This document shows, piece after piece, positions 6,834 to 13,280 of a DNA stretch of 15,032 nucleotides. The position numbers were made by a program, and so were the translations under genes. Under the pieces are notes generated by a model. It was not told where the DNA came from, searched no databases, and worked only from the letters and a program-made list of their open reading frames with translations. Every line of letters begins with the position of its first letter. The stretch's first letter is position 1. The stretch is taken from the NCBI GenBank assembly GCA_049967035.1, contig JBMFTM010000012.1, positions 1 to 15,032 of the forward strand, written 5' to 3'. The stretch comes from Acidifodinimicrobium sp049967035. Its GTDB lineage: Archaea; Nanobdellota; Nanobdellia; Parvarchaeales; Parvarchaeaceae.

Positions 6834-6968
6834 ATGGCTTTGGATTATACTGTAAAATTAAATGGGGTAAAGATAAGGAGCTCTGGTGCTGCGCTTAGCT
6901 CGCTTGGTATACCCAGAGGCATTAATAAGCTTCAATCTACGCAGCTTTGTCGGCACAAAGAAAACTGA
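6834..6968 (+). CDS. N-terminal part of the winged-helix regulator, or a 44-residue leader ORF
   Basis: From the promoter-supported ATG 6834 this frame encodes 44 residues (M-A-L-D-Y-T-V-K-L-N ... C-R-H-K-E-N) and stops at TGA 6966-6968. It overlaps the winged-helix frame, which is shifted by +1. Removing one A from the AAAA run at 6961-6964 fuses the two into a continuous 134-residue protein reading H-K-E-T-E-L-L-D-C across the junction. Codon choice favours this frame at first: the alternative frame over 6886-6960 uses CGC for arginine three times, while neighbouring genes mostly use AGA or AGG. It may be an indel, an assembly error, programmed frameshifting or a real leader peptide. Confidence 0.5.
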   Translation: MALDYTVKLNGVKIRSSGAALSSLGIPRGINKLQSTQLCRHKEN

Positions 6969-7239
6969 ATTATTAGATTGCATTTCTAAATTAGTTAAAG
7001 AGAGATTATCTGCGGGTCAAAAGTCTCTTTTGCTTGAAATTTATTCTTTAGATGAAAACATAAGTGCGACTAGATTTGTAGCCCTGAAATGTGAAATAGA
7101 TGGGCTGTCTAAGTCAGCTCTTTGGGAGCGCTTAAATTCGCTGAAAAGGATGGGTCTTGTAGATTTTGGTTCAAGACAATTGAGGGGCTGCACTCTTAAG
7201 CTCACTGGTGTAGGGAGGCTTTTGATATGGTTATTGTGA
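6886..7239 (+). CDS. Winged-helix DNA-binding protein (frame possibly shifted)
   Basis: Residues from about 40 to the end resemble an archaeal winged-helix domain: a helical segment, then L-S-K-S-A-L-W-E-R-L-N-S-L-K-R-M-G-L-V as recognition helix, a short wing (F-G-S-R-Q-L-R-G) and L-T-G-V-G-R-L as the final helix. It probably acts as a transcriptional regulator; its target is unknown, and self-regulation is possible given the inverted repeat upstream. The open frame begins at GTG 6886, which has a good AAGGAG site at 6875-6880 with five-base spacing, so independent initiation is possible. The first 26 residues look less protein-like than the overlapping frame. HisS follows after 33 bases. 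Confidence 0.6.
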   Translation: MLRLARLVYPEALISFNLRSFVGTKKTELLDCISKLVKERLSAGQKSLLLEIYSLDENISATRFVALKCEIDGLSKSALWERLNSLKRMGLVDFGSRQLRGCTLKLTGVGRLLIWLL

Positions 7240-7241
7240 AG

Positions 7242-7250
7242 TTATTTAAG
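7242..7250 (+). promoter_or_regulatory. TATA-like box of hisS
   Basis: TTATTTAAG is centred about 27 bases before ATG 7273 and lies just behind the regulator's stop codon. It decides the start: GTG 7258, also in frame, is only 12 bases from the box. Confidence 0.5.
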
Positions 7251-7272
7251 CGAAGAGGTGGTTTTCTTGTTT

Positions 7273-8478
7273 ATGGTTAATAGAATAAAAGGCACTAGAG
7301 ATTTCATCGGTGCTGAGGCTGTGCTAAGGCAGCAGCTTCTGGAAAAGATTAGAAGCTCCTACTCGTTGTTCGGATTCGAGCCAGTAGAAACTCCGTCTTT
7401 AGAGTATCTGCAGCTTTTCACAGATAAATCTGGCCCAGAGATAGAAAACCAGCTATACTCTTTTGAAGACAAGAAAGGCGAGAAGCTGGCTTTGAGACCT
7501 GAGCAGACAGTTTCCAAGATGAGAGCGATCACTAACAATAAATCTTTGATCAAGCCAATTAAAACCTACAGCATTGGGAGTGTATGGAGATATGAGGACG
7601 TGGCTAAAGGCAGGCTCAGGGAGTTTATACAGGCAGATATAGACATCTACGGCGGCAAATCTGTTTTCTATGACGCAGAGATAATAGCATGCATCGATTT
7701 TACCTTAAAATCTATCGGGATAACAGATTACAAAATACACTTGAATAATCGAAAGATGCTTCAGGATATGCTTGATTCATTTGGCGTGGAATTTGAGGCC
7801 GGCTTGCAAGTTATGAGAGAAATGGATAAGATCGATAAGGCGGGGTTGGAAAGCGTAGAAAAGTCTATCACAGATATTGTAGGGAAGGACAAAAGTCGGA
7901 AGATAATAGATTTCATATCTGGAAAGTTGGATGTGAGGAGTGATGTCGGGGAAAATGAGTTGAATGATCTCGTGAAATATCTAGAACAATACGGAATAAA
8001 GAATTACGTTATAGATAGGAAATTAGTGCGCGGCTTGGCTTACTACGATGGAAATATATTTGAGTTCATAGCTGAATCTGGCCCTTACAAGGGGACCATA
8101 GCTGGCGGGGGAAGATATGACATGCTCAGCAAGCAGTTTAACAGTGATCTCCCTGCGACTGGCTGTGCTATAGGTTTTGAAAGGATATTCGAGATTTTCA
8201 AGGGGAATTTCAAAGAAAAGTTCTCAGATAAATTCTGCGTAATATCCATAGACAATGATGTAGAAGCGATAAAGATTGCAATGGGCTTAAGAGCTAATGG
8301 CAAGGCCGCTGATTTGCTTTTAAGTGACTTGTCGCTTTCAAAGGCCTTAGCTTATTGTAACAGCAAGAAGATAAGGTACGCGGTTCTAGTTGGGAATAAA
8401 GATTTGAAGATCGGATTTGTGACAATCAGAGACTTAGAAGAAAAGAAGGATAAGAAGATTAATCTTTCAGATCTGTGA
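7273..8478 (+). CDS. hisS: Histidyl-tRNA synthetase
   Basis: This class II synthetase charges tRNA-His with histidine. The 401 residues begin M-V-N-R-I-K-G-T-R-D-F, the usual HisS opening. Motif 2 lies near 100-125 with R107 (V-W-R-Y-E) and Q120. The histidine-binding signature L-V-R-G-L-A-Y-Y-D-G falls near 251-260. The glycine-rich strand G-G-G-R-Y-D follows near 278, and motif 3 with G-F-E-R-I near 300. The last ~80 residues form the anticodon-binding domain, ending close to the stop. The common L-R-P-E-G-T strand is L-R-P-E-Q-T here. The frame could extend to GTG 7258, but ATG 7273 fits the promoter. The gene is convergent with the SelB-like gene, with 5 bases between stops. Confidence 0.95.
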   Translation: MVNRIKGTRDFIGAEAVLRQQLLEKIRSSYSLFGFEPVETPSLEYLQLFTDKSGPEIENQLYSFEDKKGEKLALRPEQTVSKMRAITNNKSLIKPIKTYSIGSVWRYEDVAKGRLREFIQADIDIYGGKSVFYDAEIIACIDFTLKSIGITDYKIHLNNRKMLQDMLDSFGVEFEAGLQVMREMDKIDKAGLESVEKSITDIVGKDKSRKIIDFISGKLDVRSDVGENELNDLVKYLEQYGIKNYVIDRKLVRGLAYYDGNIFEFIAESGPYKGTIAGGGRYDMLSKQFNSDLPATGCAIGFERIFEIFKGNFKEKFSDKFCVISIDNDVEAIKIAMGLRANGKAADLLLSDLSLSKALAYCNSKKIRYAVLVGNKDLKIGFVTIRDLEEKKDKKINLSDL

Positions 8479-8483
8479 GTTGC

Positions 8484-9404
8484 TCATATTTGCTTTAAGT
8501 TGTAAAGCCTGCCGACGACTCTATTTTTACCTTTTCCTAAGCTTGGATCCATTAACAGTAAGTTGTCTGTTAGTGGTATCCTCTCATTTGAAGAGCAGAC
8601 ATTCCTCATGTTTTTTGTTTCTATTTTTAGATTAAGCTCTTTGTCGTAGAAAGCGCTCGCCAGATCCAGGTTGTTTATGTCACGACTATAGAATTTACAT
8701 ATCTCTATATCAGCCGTGAACTTATCAAAAATATCTTTAGAATCAGAAAGGCAATAATTGTCTTCCATGTCTTTTTCTGTCGCATTATTTAATGCAAGTC
8801 CTACATGTTCGCCAGCAAATGCCTCCTTTCTATCTTCATCCATCACTTGTATGCTTTTGATGGTTACTTGCTTTCCAGAAGGCAATAGAAATAGCTTGTC
8901 ATTCTTATTCACAGTGCCACCAAATACAAAGCCGATCAAAACGCTCCCTATGCCTCTGACTAAGAAATATTTGTCTATGGAGACATATCTATTCTTCCCA
9001 TTTGCTCTTTCAACAGGTTGAAAATTCAACTCTTTTACCCCGGACAGATTCGTCCTTTTCAGCTTAGAGACCTTCAAATTTCCCAATAGTCGTTCCATCT
9101 TTTGGATGTCTATTGCTTCGTCGATAATCATTACACCTTCTTTCACTTCCGAAAATTCTATTGCTAAAGCCAGCTCGGCGTCTATCGCATTTATTTCGAC
9201 CGAAGGCACATAAATCACATAATCGCAGATTGAGAGGGTTTTAATCAGGCCTTTAATAGAATCTGGATAATCTGTAGCATATACAATCAGATCTTCGTTT
9301 ATAGCAGATAAGCCGATTTGCACGTTGTTTATTTTGTCCAGCTTCTTACGGAATAGAATATCCATCCCTTGCTCATATTTTCCAGCCAACAATGCGCCTA
9401 TCAT
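8484..9404 (-). CDS. SelB/EF-Tu-like protein with degenerate GTPase domain
   Basis: The 306-residue protein carries a clear EF-Tu-type domain II at about 137-222: a start like V-R-G-I-G-S-V-L-I-G-F-V-F-G-G-T-V-N-K-N-D followed by I-K-S-I-Q-V and A-G-E-H-V-G-L-A-L, as in SelB and EF-1alpha. Residues 1-130 keep the general alternation of a GTPase fold (C-D-Y-V-I-Y-V-P-S-V-E resembling the strand after switch II), but I see no GxxxxGK[S/T] P-loop, DxxG or NKxD, so GTP binding is unlikely. About 85 residues after domain II would form a third domain. Archaea are known to carry SelB-like paralogs without selenocysteine. A ribosome or tRNA role is an inference. It starts one base after the upstream gene's stop. 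Confidence 0.75.
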   Translation of the reverse strand: MIGALLAGKYEQGMDILFRKKLDKINNVQIGLSAINEDLIVYATDYPDSIKGLIKTLSICDYVIYVPSVEINAIDAELALAIEFSEVKEGVMIIDEAIDIQKMERLLGNLKVSKLKRTNLSGVKELNFQPVERANGKNRYVSIDKYFLVRGIGSVLIGFVFGGTVNKNDKLFLLPSGKQVTIKSIQVMDEDRKEAFAGEHVGLALNNATEKDMEDNYCLSDSKDIFDKFTADIEICKFYSRDINNLDLASAFYDKELNLKIETKNMRNVCSSNERIPLTDNLLLMDPSLGKGKNRVVGRLYNLKQI

Positions 9405-9405
9405 C

Positions 9406-9846
9406 TCAATAATTGTTTTTGTATCTATTAAGTTCTTTCTTTTTATCTGCTTTTAATCGAAGCTCGTGCTGATGCTCTGCAAATCTTTTTCTTCCGATAT
9501 ATTTGTTGATCTTTATTAGAAGCGACATAAGATGTTTTTCCTTTGTGTTTGGATTATTCATAAAGTCCAAGTCTATCAGAGTCTTCTTCAGGTTTTCATC
9601 ATAGTATGCGACGCAGACAGATTTGAAATATACTCTGTTAAATTTAGCGGAAATCCCATCTCCTCTCCTCGGTGAGATCTCTTTTTCCTCATCATTAAAA
9701 TGTTTCAGTTCATATTTTGATACGTAATCGTCTAGCATGTTTGCTCGCTTGTAGACTGCGAAATAAGAGGTATCTGAGAGTTCTCTTTTATTGAACTCAT
9801 TTAGTGCCCTTTCTAATCTTGAATACGCTTCTTGATATTTATCCAT
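9406..9846 (-). CDS. Hypothetical protein, first gene of the SelB-like operon
   Basis: I do not recognise this 146-residue protein. It is soluble, strongly charged and mostly helical by composition, with several short hydrophobic stretches (Y-F-K-S-V-C-V-A-Y-Y, L-I-D-L-D-F-M) and a basic tail (K-A-D-K-K-K-E-L-N-R-Y-K). It has no membrane segment or obvious catalytic motif. Its TGA (9408-9406) is separated by one base from the ATG of the SelB-like gene, so the two are almost certainly translationally coupled and may act together. A TATA-like ATTAATATAT (9872-9882 on the minus strand) lies about 30 bases ahead of the ATG at 9846. Confidence 0.65.
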   Translation of the reverse strand: MDKYQEAYSRLERALNEFNKRELSDTSYFAVYKRANMLDDYVSKYELKHFNDEEKEISPRRGDGISAKFNRVYFKSVCVAYYDENLKKTLIDLDFMNNPNTKEKHLMSLLIKINKYIGRKRFAEHQHELRLKADKKKELNRYKNNY

Positions 9847-9871
9847 ATCAAATTAGTCCATAGATCTCATC

Positions 9872-9923
9872 ATATATTAATACTTAATTAGTAGTATAAA
9901 ATAAAGATTAGTTAAATTTATAT
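9872..9923. promoter_or_regulatory. Divergent promoter region, SelB-like operon and DUF981-like gene
   Basis: The 100-base gap holds ATTAATATAT on the minus strand (9872-9882) for the operon and AATTTATATA (9915-9923) for the gene at 9947. Both are 26 to 30 bases from their ATGs. Confidence 0.5.
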
Positions 9924-9946
9924 AGCAGGATGATATAATAATCTCT

Positions 9947-10498
9947 ATGGTATTCGCAGATTACTTGACTATAATGTTGATAGATTTGGCCGCAGGCTTG
10001 TTCATATTGACTTTATTTCTCTGGAAGCTTAGCAAACCAAAGGAGTACTCGAGGTACACAGTCGGCTTCTTTATAACTGGTTTCCTTGGTTTGATAACTG
10101 CCTTGCCAATGGTTTTAACGTGGCCTCTGCCCGGAAGTTACAATATCGCTTTCGGCGAGCCGATGCTTTTCTTCAGCATAATTCTATTGGCTATCGGTTT
10201 CGCAATCGAAAAACGCTGGGCATTTGATAGCATTGTGATATTTGGCGTGTTGGGTTCTATAATGTCTATAGTGATAGGCGCGCAGATATATAACCTTGGT
10301 ATGACAGACGCCCCGCTTTTTGCGATGGTCGGTTTCGTTATGACCGGGCTCGGTGGTCTGTTTGCTGCCCCGCTTTTGTATTATCCAAAGAACAAAGGCT
10401 TATTGATTTTAGCTAGCGTGTTATTCATACTCGCAGCCTTACTATGGCTGTATATAGGCTACTCAGCATACATAGCTCATTTAGCTTTGCCGCCATAG
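9947..10498 (+). CDS. DUF981-like integral membrane protein
   Basis: The 183-residue protein has about five hydrophobic segments (near 8-27, 40-58, 73-88, 93-113, 122-145 and a last one near 151-172) and short charged loops. The sequence L-T-W-P-L-P-G-S-Y-N-I-A-F-G-E-P at 57-72 is a motif I recall from the DUF981 family, which occurs in archaea and some bacteria and has no known function. The ATG follows a TATA-like box 26 bases away, so the message is probably leaderless. It is convergent with AMMECR1, with 15 bases between stops. A link to that pathway cannot be inferred from position alone. Confidence 0.75.
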   Translation: MVFADYLTIMLIDLAAGLFILTLFLWKLSKPKEYSRYTVGFFITGFLGLITALPMVLTWPLPGSYNIAFGEPMLFFSIILLAIGFAIEKRWAFDSIVIFGVLGSIMSIVIGAQIYNLGMTDAPLFAMVGFVMTGLGGLFAAPLLYYPKNKGLLILASVLFILAALLWLYIGYSAYIAHLALPP

Positions 10499-10513
10499 GA
10501 TTTTAGTGCACAA

Positions 10514-11074
10514 TCAACTGAAGTAGCAAGCTCTGAACTTGAACAGTTTGGTTTCTTTTTCTTTCCAAGCGTTTTTACTTAATCCAGCTTTCAAGCATGT
10601 AGCTTCGACAAAGGATAGTGCATCGAATTGCTCTTCTATTGCGACTTGTGGCAGTAGCAACCCAGAGGCAAGTTGCGATGAGACTATTAGGCCGTCCTCT
10701 CCAATTTTTATCTCTTTTTCTATATTATCCTTATTCACTATCACTGGTTTTTCTAAGACACTCACTTCTACTTTCAAATCTTTTAATTCTTCTGGCTGAA
10801 GCGGATCGAACCTTGGGTCCTCAGAAGCAGACAGAATTGCTGAATCAATTAAGGCGTTCCCGAATGCTTCAACAGGATACGTAAAACCTATGCAGCCCCT
10901 CAGTTCCTTTAACTTATATATGGTTACAAACACCCCTTCTTTCATGTAAAAAAGCTCTGGTATCCTCTTTGATACATAATCTAAATCTAGTTTCCTTTTC
11001 TCCTTGACATATAAACTTATGGCTTCTTTAGCGATTTCGACTATCTGCCTCTTTTGATCACTATTTAATTCCAT
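10514..11074 (-). CDS. AMMECR1 family protein (AmmeMemoRadiSam system protein A)
   Basis: This 186-residue protein has the AMMECR1 hallmarks: L-R-G-C-I-G at 58-63 in the core strand region, followed by E-D-P-R-F-D-P-L-Q-P-E-E-L at 85-97 and the strand K-V-E-V-S-V-L at 101-107. The exposed cysteine of R-G-C-I-G is conserved. The human homolog is known from a disease locus, but the biochemical role remains unclear. In many prokaryotes AMMECR1 is encoded beside, or fused to, a Memo domain and a radical SAM enzyme. Those two partners are within 2.3 kb here. It is transcribed divergently from the malic enzyme gene with 51 bases between the starts. Confidence 0.92.
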   Translation of the reverse strand: MELNSDQKRQIVEIAKEAISLYVKEKRKLDLDYVSKRIPELFYMKEGVFVTIYKLKELRGCIGFTYPVEAFGNALIDSAILSASEDPRFDPLQPEELKDLKVEVSVLEKPVIVNKDNIEKEIKIGEDGLIVSSQLASGLLLPQVAIEEQFDALSFVEATCLKAGLSKNAWKEKETKLFKFRACYFS

Positions 11075-11085
11075 ACGTACAGTAA

Positions 11086-11112
11086 GTTTTATATTGTTGA
11101 TTTGTTATAAAC
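11086..11112. promoter_or_regulatory. Divergent promoters, AMMECR1 and malic enzyme
   Basis: GTTTTATATT (11086-11095) lies about 35 bases before the malic enzyme ATG. GTTTATAACAAA on the minus strand (11101-11112) lies about 30 bases before the AMMECR1 ATG. The two boxes are side by side, so the divergent genes may be expressed together or compete. Confidence 0.4.
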
Positions 11113-11125
11113 ATTATCTGCCCCT

Positions 11126-12391
11126 ATGAAGAAAAAAGATTATTCAAAGCTAGCGATATACTACTCTAAGAAATCACACGGTAAGATAAAGTTAGATGCT
11201 ACTGTCAATGTGAGATCGCTTGATGATCTGTCCATTTTCTATACACCAGGTGTAGCAGCCGTGTCCACAGCTATAAGCAAAAGCGATGATTTATCCTGGG
11301 ATTTGACGTGGAGATGGAATACTATCTTTATAATCACTAATGGGACAAGGGTTCTTGGCTTGGGGGATGTTGGCCCTTTAGCCTCTCTTCCAGTGATGGA
11401 GGGCAAATCGCTTATATACAAGAAATTTGGTGGGGTAAATGCAGTTCCGATACCCATATCTGCGAGGAACGTCGATGAATTCGTGAACGTAGTCAAAAAT
11501 ATCTCAACCACAGCAGGGGGTATACACCTTGAAGACATTGAAGCACCGTTCTGTTTTGAAGTTTTGGAGCGCCTTCAAAATGAGCTAAAAGTTCCGGTGT
11601 GGCATGATGATCAACAAGGAACTGCAGCGGCTGCTTTGGCGGGGTTGATAAACTCATCAAAGCTTGTTGGAAAGGACCTTAAGGAAGCAAGGATAGTCTT
11701 AGTAGGGGCTGGTGCAGCAAATATTGCTCTTTTCAGGGTGTTAAGTAGCTATGGTGTAAATATGAAAAGGGTCATCGTCAGTGACAGTAGGGGTCCATTG
11801 TTTTCTGATAGGGAAGATATTGGTGAATTAAAGCTAAAGAACAAGTGGAAATATGATATAGCTTTTAAATCAAACATAGAAAAAATAAGCACGTTAGAAA
11901 GGGCATTTGATGGCGCTGATATTGTGGTTGGATTCAGCGCACCCGGGGCAATAAAACCAGATTTGATAAAGAGAATGAACGACAAACCGATTGTTTTTGC
12001 AAATGCAAACCCGATACCTGAGATAAGCCCGGAAGAGGCTTACAAAGCAGGTGCTTATATAGTGTCTACTGGAAGATCGGACTATCCAAATCAGGTAAAT
12101 AACAGCCTCATATTTCCAGGATTATTCAGAGGGGTGCTTGATTCCAGAGCGTCAAAGATAGACGATTTCACAGCAATCGCTGCGGCAGAGGAACTCGCAA
12201 GTTTCGCGCAGGCTAAGGGTTTAAGCAAGAACTACATCATCCCAAATATGATGGAAAAAGACATATACCCAAGGGTTGCATCTGCGGTGGCGGATAATGC
12301 AGTCAAGCGTGGCTTAGCCGGAGTTAAAGGCACGAAGCAATTTTTCTATTCCAAAGCCAAAAAGTTGATCTTCTCTATAGGCAAGAAATAA
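11126..12391 (+). CDS. NAD(P)-dependent malic enzyme (short archaeal/bacterial type)
   Basis: It should convert malate to pyruvate and CO2 with reduction of NAD(P). At 421 residues it is the small form without a phosphotransacetylase domain. The catalytic tyrosine Y39 is in S-I-F-Y-T-P-G-V-A, the catalytic lysine K94 in E-G-K-S-L, the metal ligands E136 and D137 in H-L-E-D-I-E-A, and D161/D162 in W-H-D-D-Q-Q-G-T. The nucleotide-binding G-A-G-A-A-N is at 194-199, and D220 at the end of the next strand suggests NAD preference. Two stretches depart from the usual pattern: R-W-N-T-I-F-I-I-T-N-G-T near 63 and G-G-V-N-A-V-P-I-P-I near 102. It lies between AMMECR1 and Memo. Confidence 0.9.
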   Translation: MKKKDYSKLAIYYSKKSHGKIKLDATVNVRSLDDLSIFYTPGVAAVSTAISKSDDLSWDLTWRWNTIFIITNGTRVLGLGDVGPLASLPVMEGKSLIYKKFGGVNAVPIPISARNVDEFVNVVKNISTTAGGIHLEDIEAPFCFEVLERLQNELKVPVWHDDQQGTAAAALAGLINSSKLVGKDLKEARIVLVGAGAANIALFRVLSSYGVNMKRVIVSDSRGPLFSDREDIGELKLKNKWKYDIAFKSNIEKISTLERAFDGADIVVGFSAPGAIKPDLIKRMNDKPIVFANANPIPEISPEEAYKAGAYIVSTGRSDYPNQVNNSLIFPGLFRGVLDSRASKIDDFTAIAAAEELASFAQAKGLSKNYIIPNMMEKDIYPRVASAVADNAVKRGLAGVKGTKQFFYSKAKKLIFSIGKK

Positions 12392-12412
12392 TATCTGCCG
12401 GGTAATTTGAAT

Positions 12413-12422
12413 GAATTTAAGC
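12413..12422 (+). promoter_or_regulatory. TATA-like box of the Memo gene
   Basis: GAATTTAAGC is centred 26 bases before ATG 12444, so Memo probably has its own leaderless transcript, separate from the malic enzyme. Confidence 0.45.
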
Positions 12423-12443
12423 AAGTACATATAATATATTGAC

Positions 12444-13247
12444 ATGAGAGAGATGGCTTTTTCTGGGTCTTTCTATCCAGAAAGCAGAACTAAAATCCTA
12501 AATTTTATATCCGCAGGTCAAAATAAGATAAAGGAAGAGGTGAAATATAGTTCTTTAATCGGATTGATTGTGCCACATGCCGGCTATCAGTATTCCGGGT
12601 TAACAGCTATCTCAGCATACAAGCAGCTGAAAGGGGAGATAAAGAGGTTCATACTCATCGGTCCATGCCATGACTGCATGTATGGGACTGTCTATCTAGA
12701 TGATAACGATTCTTGGGATAGCCCTTTCGGCCCTGTTAAAGTCGACAAAGAAATAGTCCATGAGCTAGGCGAATACGATAACTTTAAGATCTCAAATGAA
12801 CAGCATGCAAAGGAGCACTCTTTGGAAGTACAGATCCCATTTCTCAAGTATTTCGTGAAGAATGACTTTTCGATTGTGCCTATAATTCTCGCAGATCAAT
12901 CAAAGGCCACTGTGGCAATGATAGCCGAAGTTTTGAAGAACTACATAGACGGAACAGTCATAATAATCAGCTCGGATTTTAACCACTATGAGCCGTCAAA
13001 TATCACCTATAAGAAGGATATGGATCTGATAGAAAGGATATCCTCCTTGGATATTGATGGATTCTATAATGTAATAGAAAAAGAGAATATAACGGCATGT
13101 GGATATGGTGGTATTGCCATACTGATGCTTCTGACGAAGTTTCTATCTGGGAAAATCGAGTTGATAAGACATGATGATTCCAGTTCCGGTGGCACAAGCG
13201 GTAAATTTGTAGTCGGCTATGCGTCTATGGTTTCTTTGAAGAAATAG
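12444..13247 (+). CDS. MEMO1 family protein (AmmeMemoRadiSam system protein B)
   Basis: The 267-residue protein shows the Memo fold, related to class III extradiol dioxygenases. It has A-F-S-G-S-F-Y-P at 5-12, V-P-H-A-G-Y at 43-48 (H45), G-P-C-H-D at 73-77 (H76), E-H-S-L-E-V-Q at 124-130, S-D-F-N-H-Y at 177-182 and A-C-G-Y-G-G at 218-223 (C219). H45, H76 and C219 line up with the two histidines and the cysteine that bind metal in human MEMO1. The family's reaction in prokaryotes is not established. It is 52 bases downstream of the malic enzyme and its 3' end contains the promoter of the radical SAM gene, so the three genes appear as separate but adjacent units. Confidence 0.93.
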   Translation: MREMAFSGSFYPESRTKILNFISAGQNKIKEEVKYSSLIGLIVPHAGYQYSGLTAISAYKQLKGEIKRFILIGPCHDCMYGTVYLDDNDSWDSPFGPVKVDKEIVHELGEYDNFKISNEQHAKEHSLEVQIPFLKYFVKNDFSIVPIILADQSKATVAMIAEVLKNYIDGTVIIISSDFNHYEPSNITYKKDMDLIERISSLDIDGFYNVIEKENITACGYGGIAILMLLTKFLSGKIELIRHDDSSSGGTSGKFVVGYASMVSLKK

Positions 13248-13248
13248 A

Positions 13249-13258
13249 CTATATAAGT
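13249..13258 (+). promoter_or_regulatory. TATA-like box of the radical SAM gene
   Basis: CTATATAAGT begins just after the Memo stop and is centred about 27 bases before ATG 13281. It overlaps the in-frame GTG at 13257, which argues against that codon as the start. Confidence 0.5.
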
Positions 13259-13280
13259 GAGTTCTATTCATTTTGGATAT

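Noticed and set aside
8484..9404. SelB-like gene as evidence for selenocysteine decoding
   Set aside because: The GTPase motifs are missing, and no in-frame TGA in a known selenoprotein family and no tRNA-Sec were seen.
9864..9877. C-box-like ATGATGA on the minus strand, possible box C/D RNA
   Set aside because: No D box (CTGA) or paired C'/D' boxes at suitable distance; the motif lies in the operon's promoter region.
9881..9893. Near palindrome TACTTAATTAGTA between divergent genes
   Set aside because: The arms are only four bases with mismatches inside, and such patterns are expected in AT-rich spacers.
13257..13280. GTG 13257 as the radical SAM start
   Set aside because: The codon overlaps the TATA-like box and lacks a ribosome site; ATG 13281 has the leaderless spacing.
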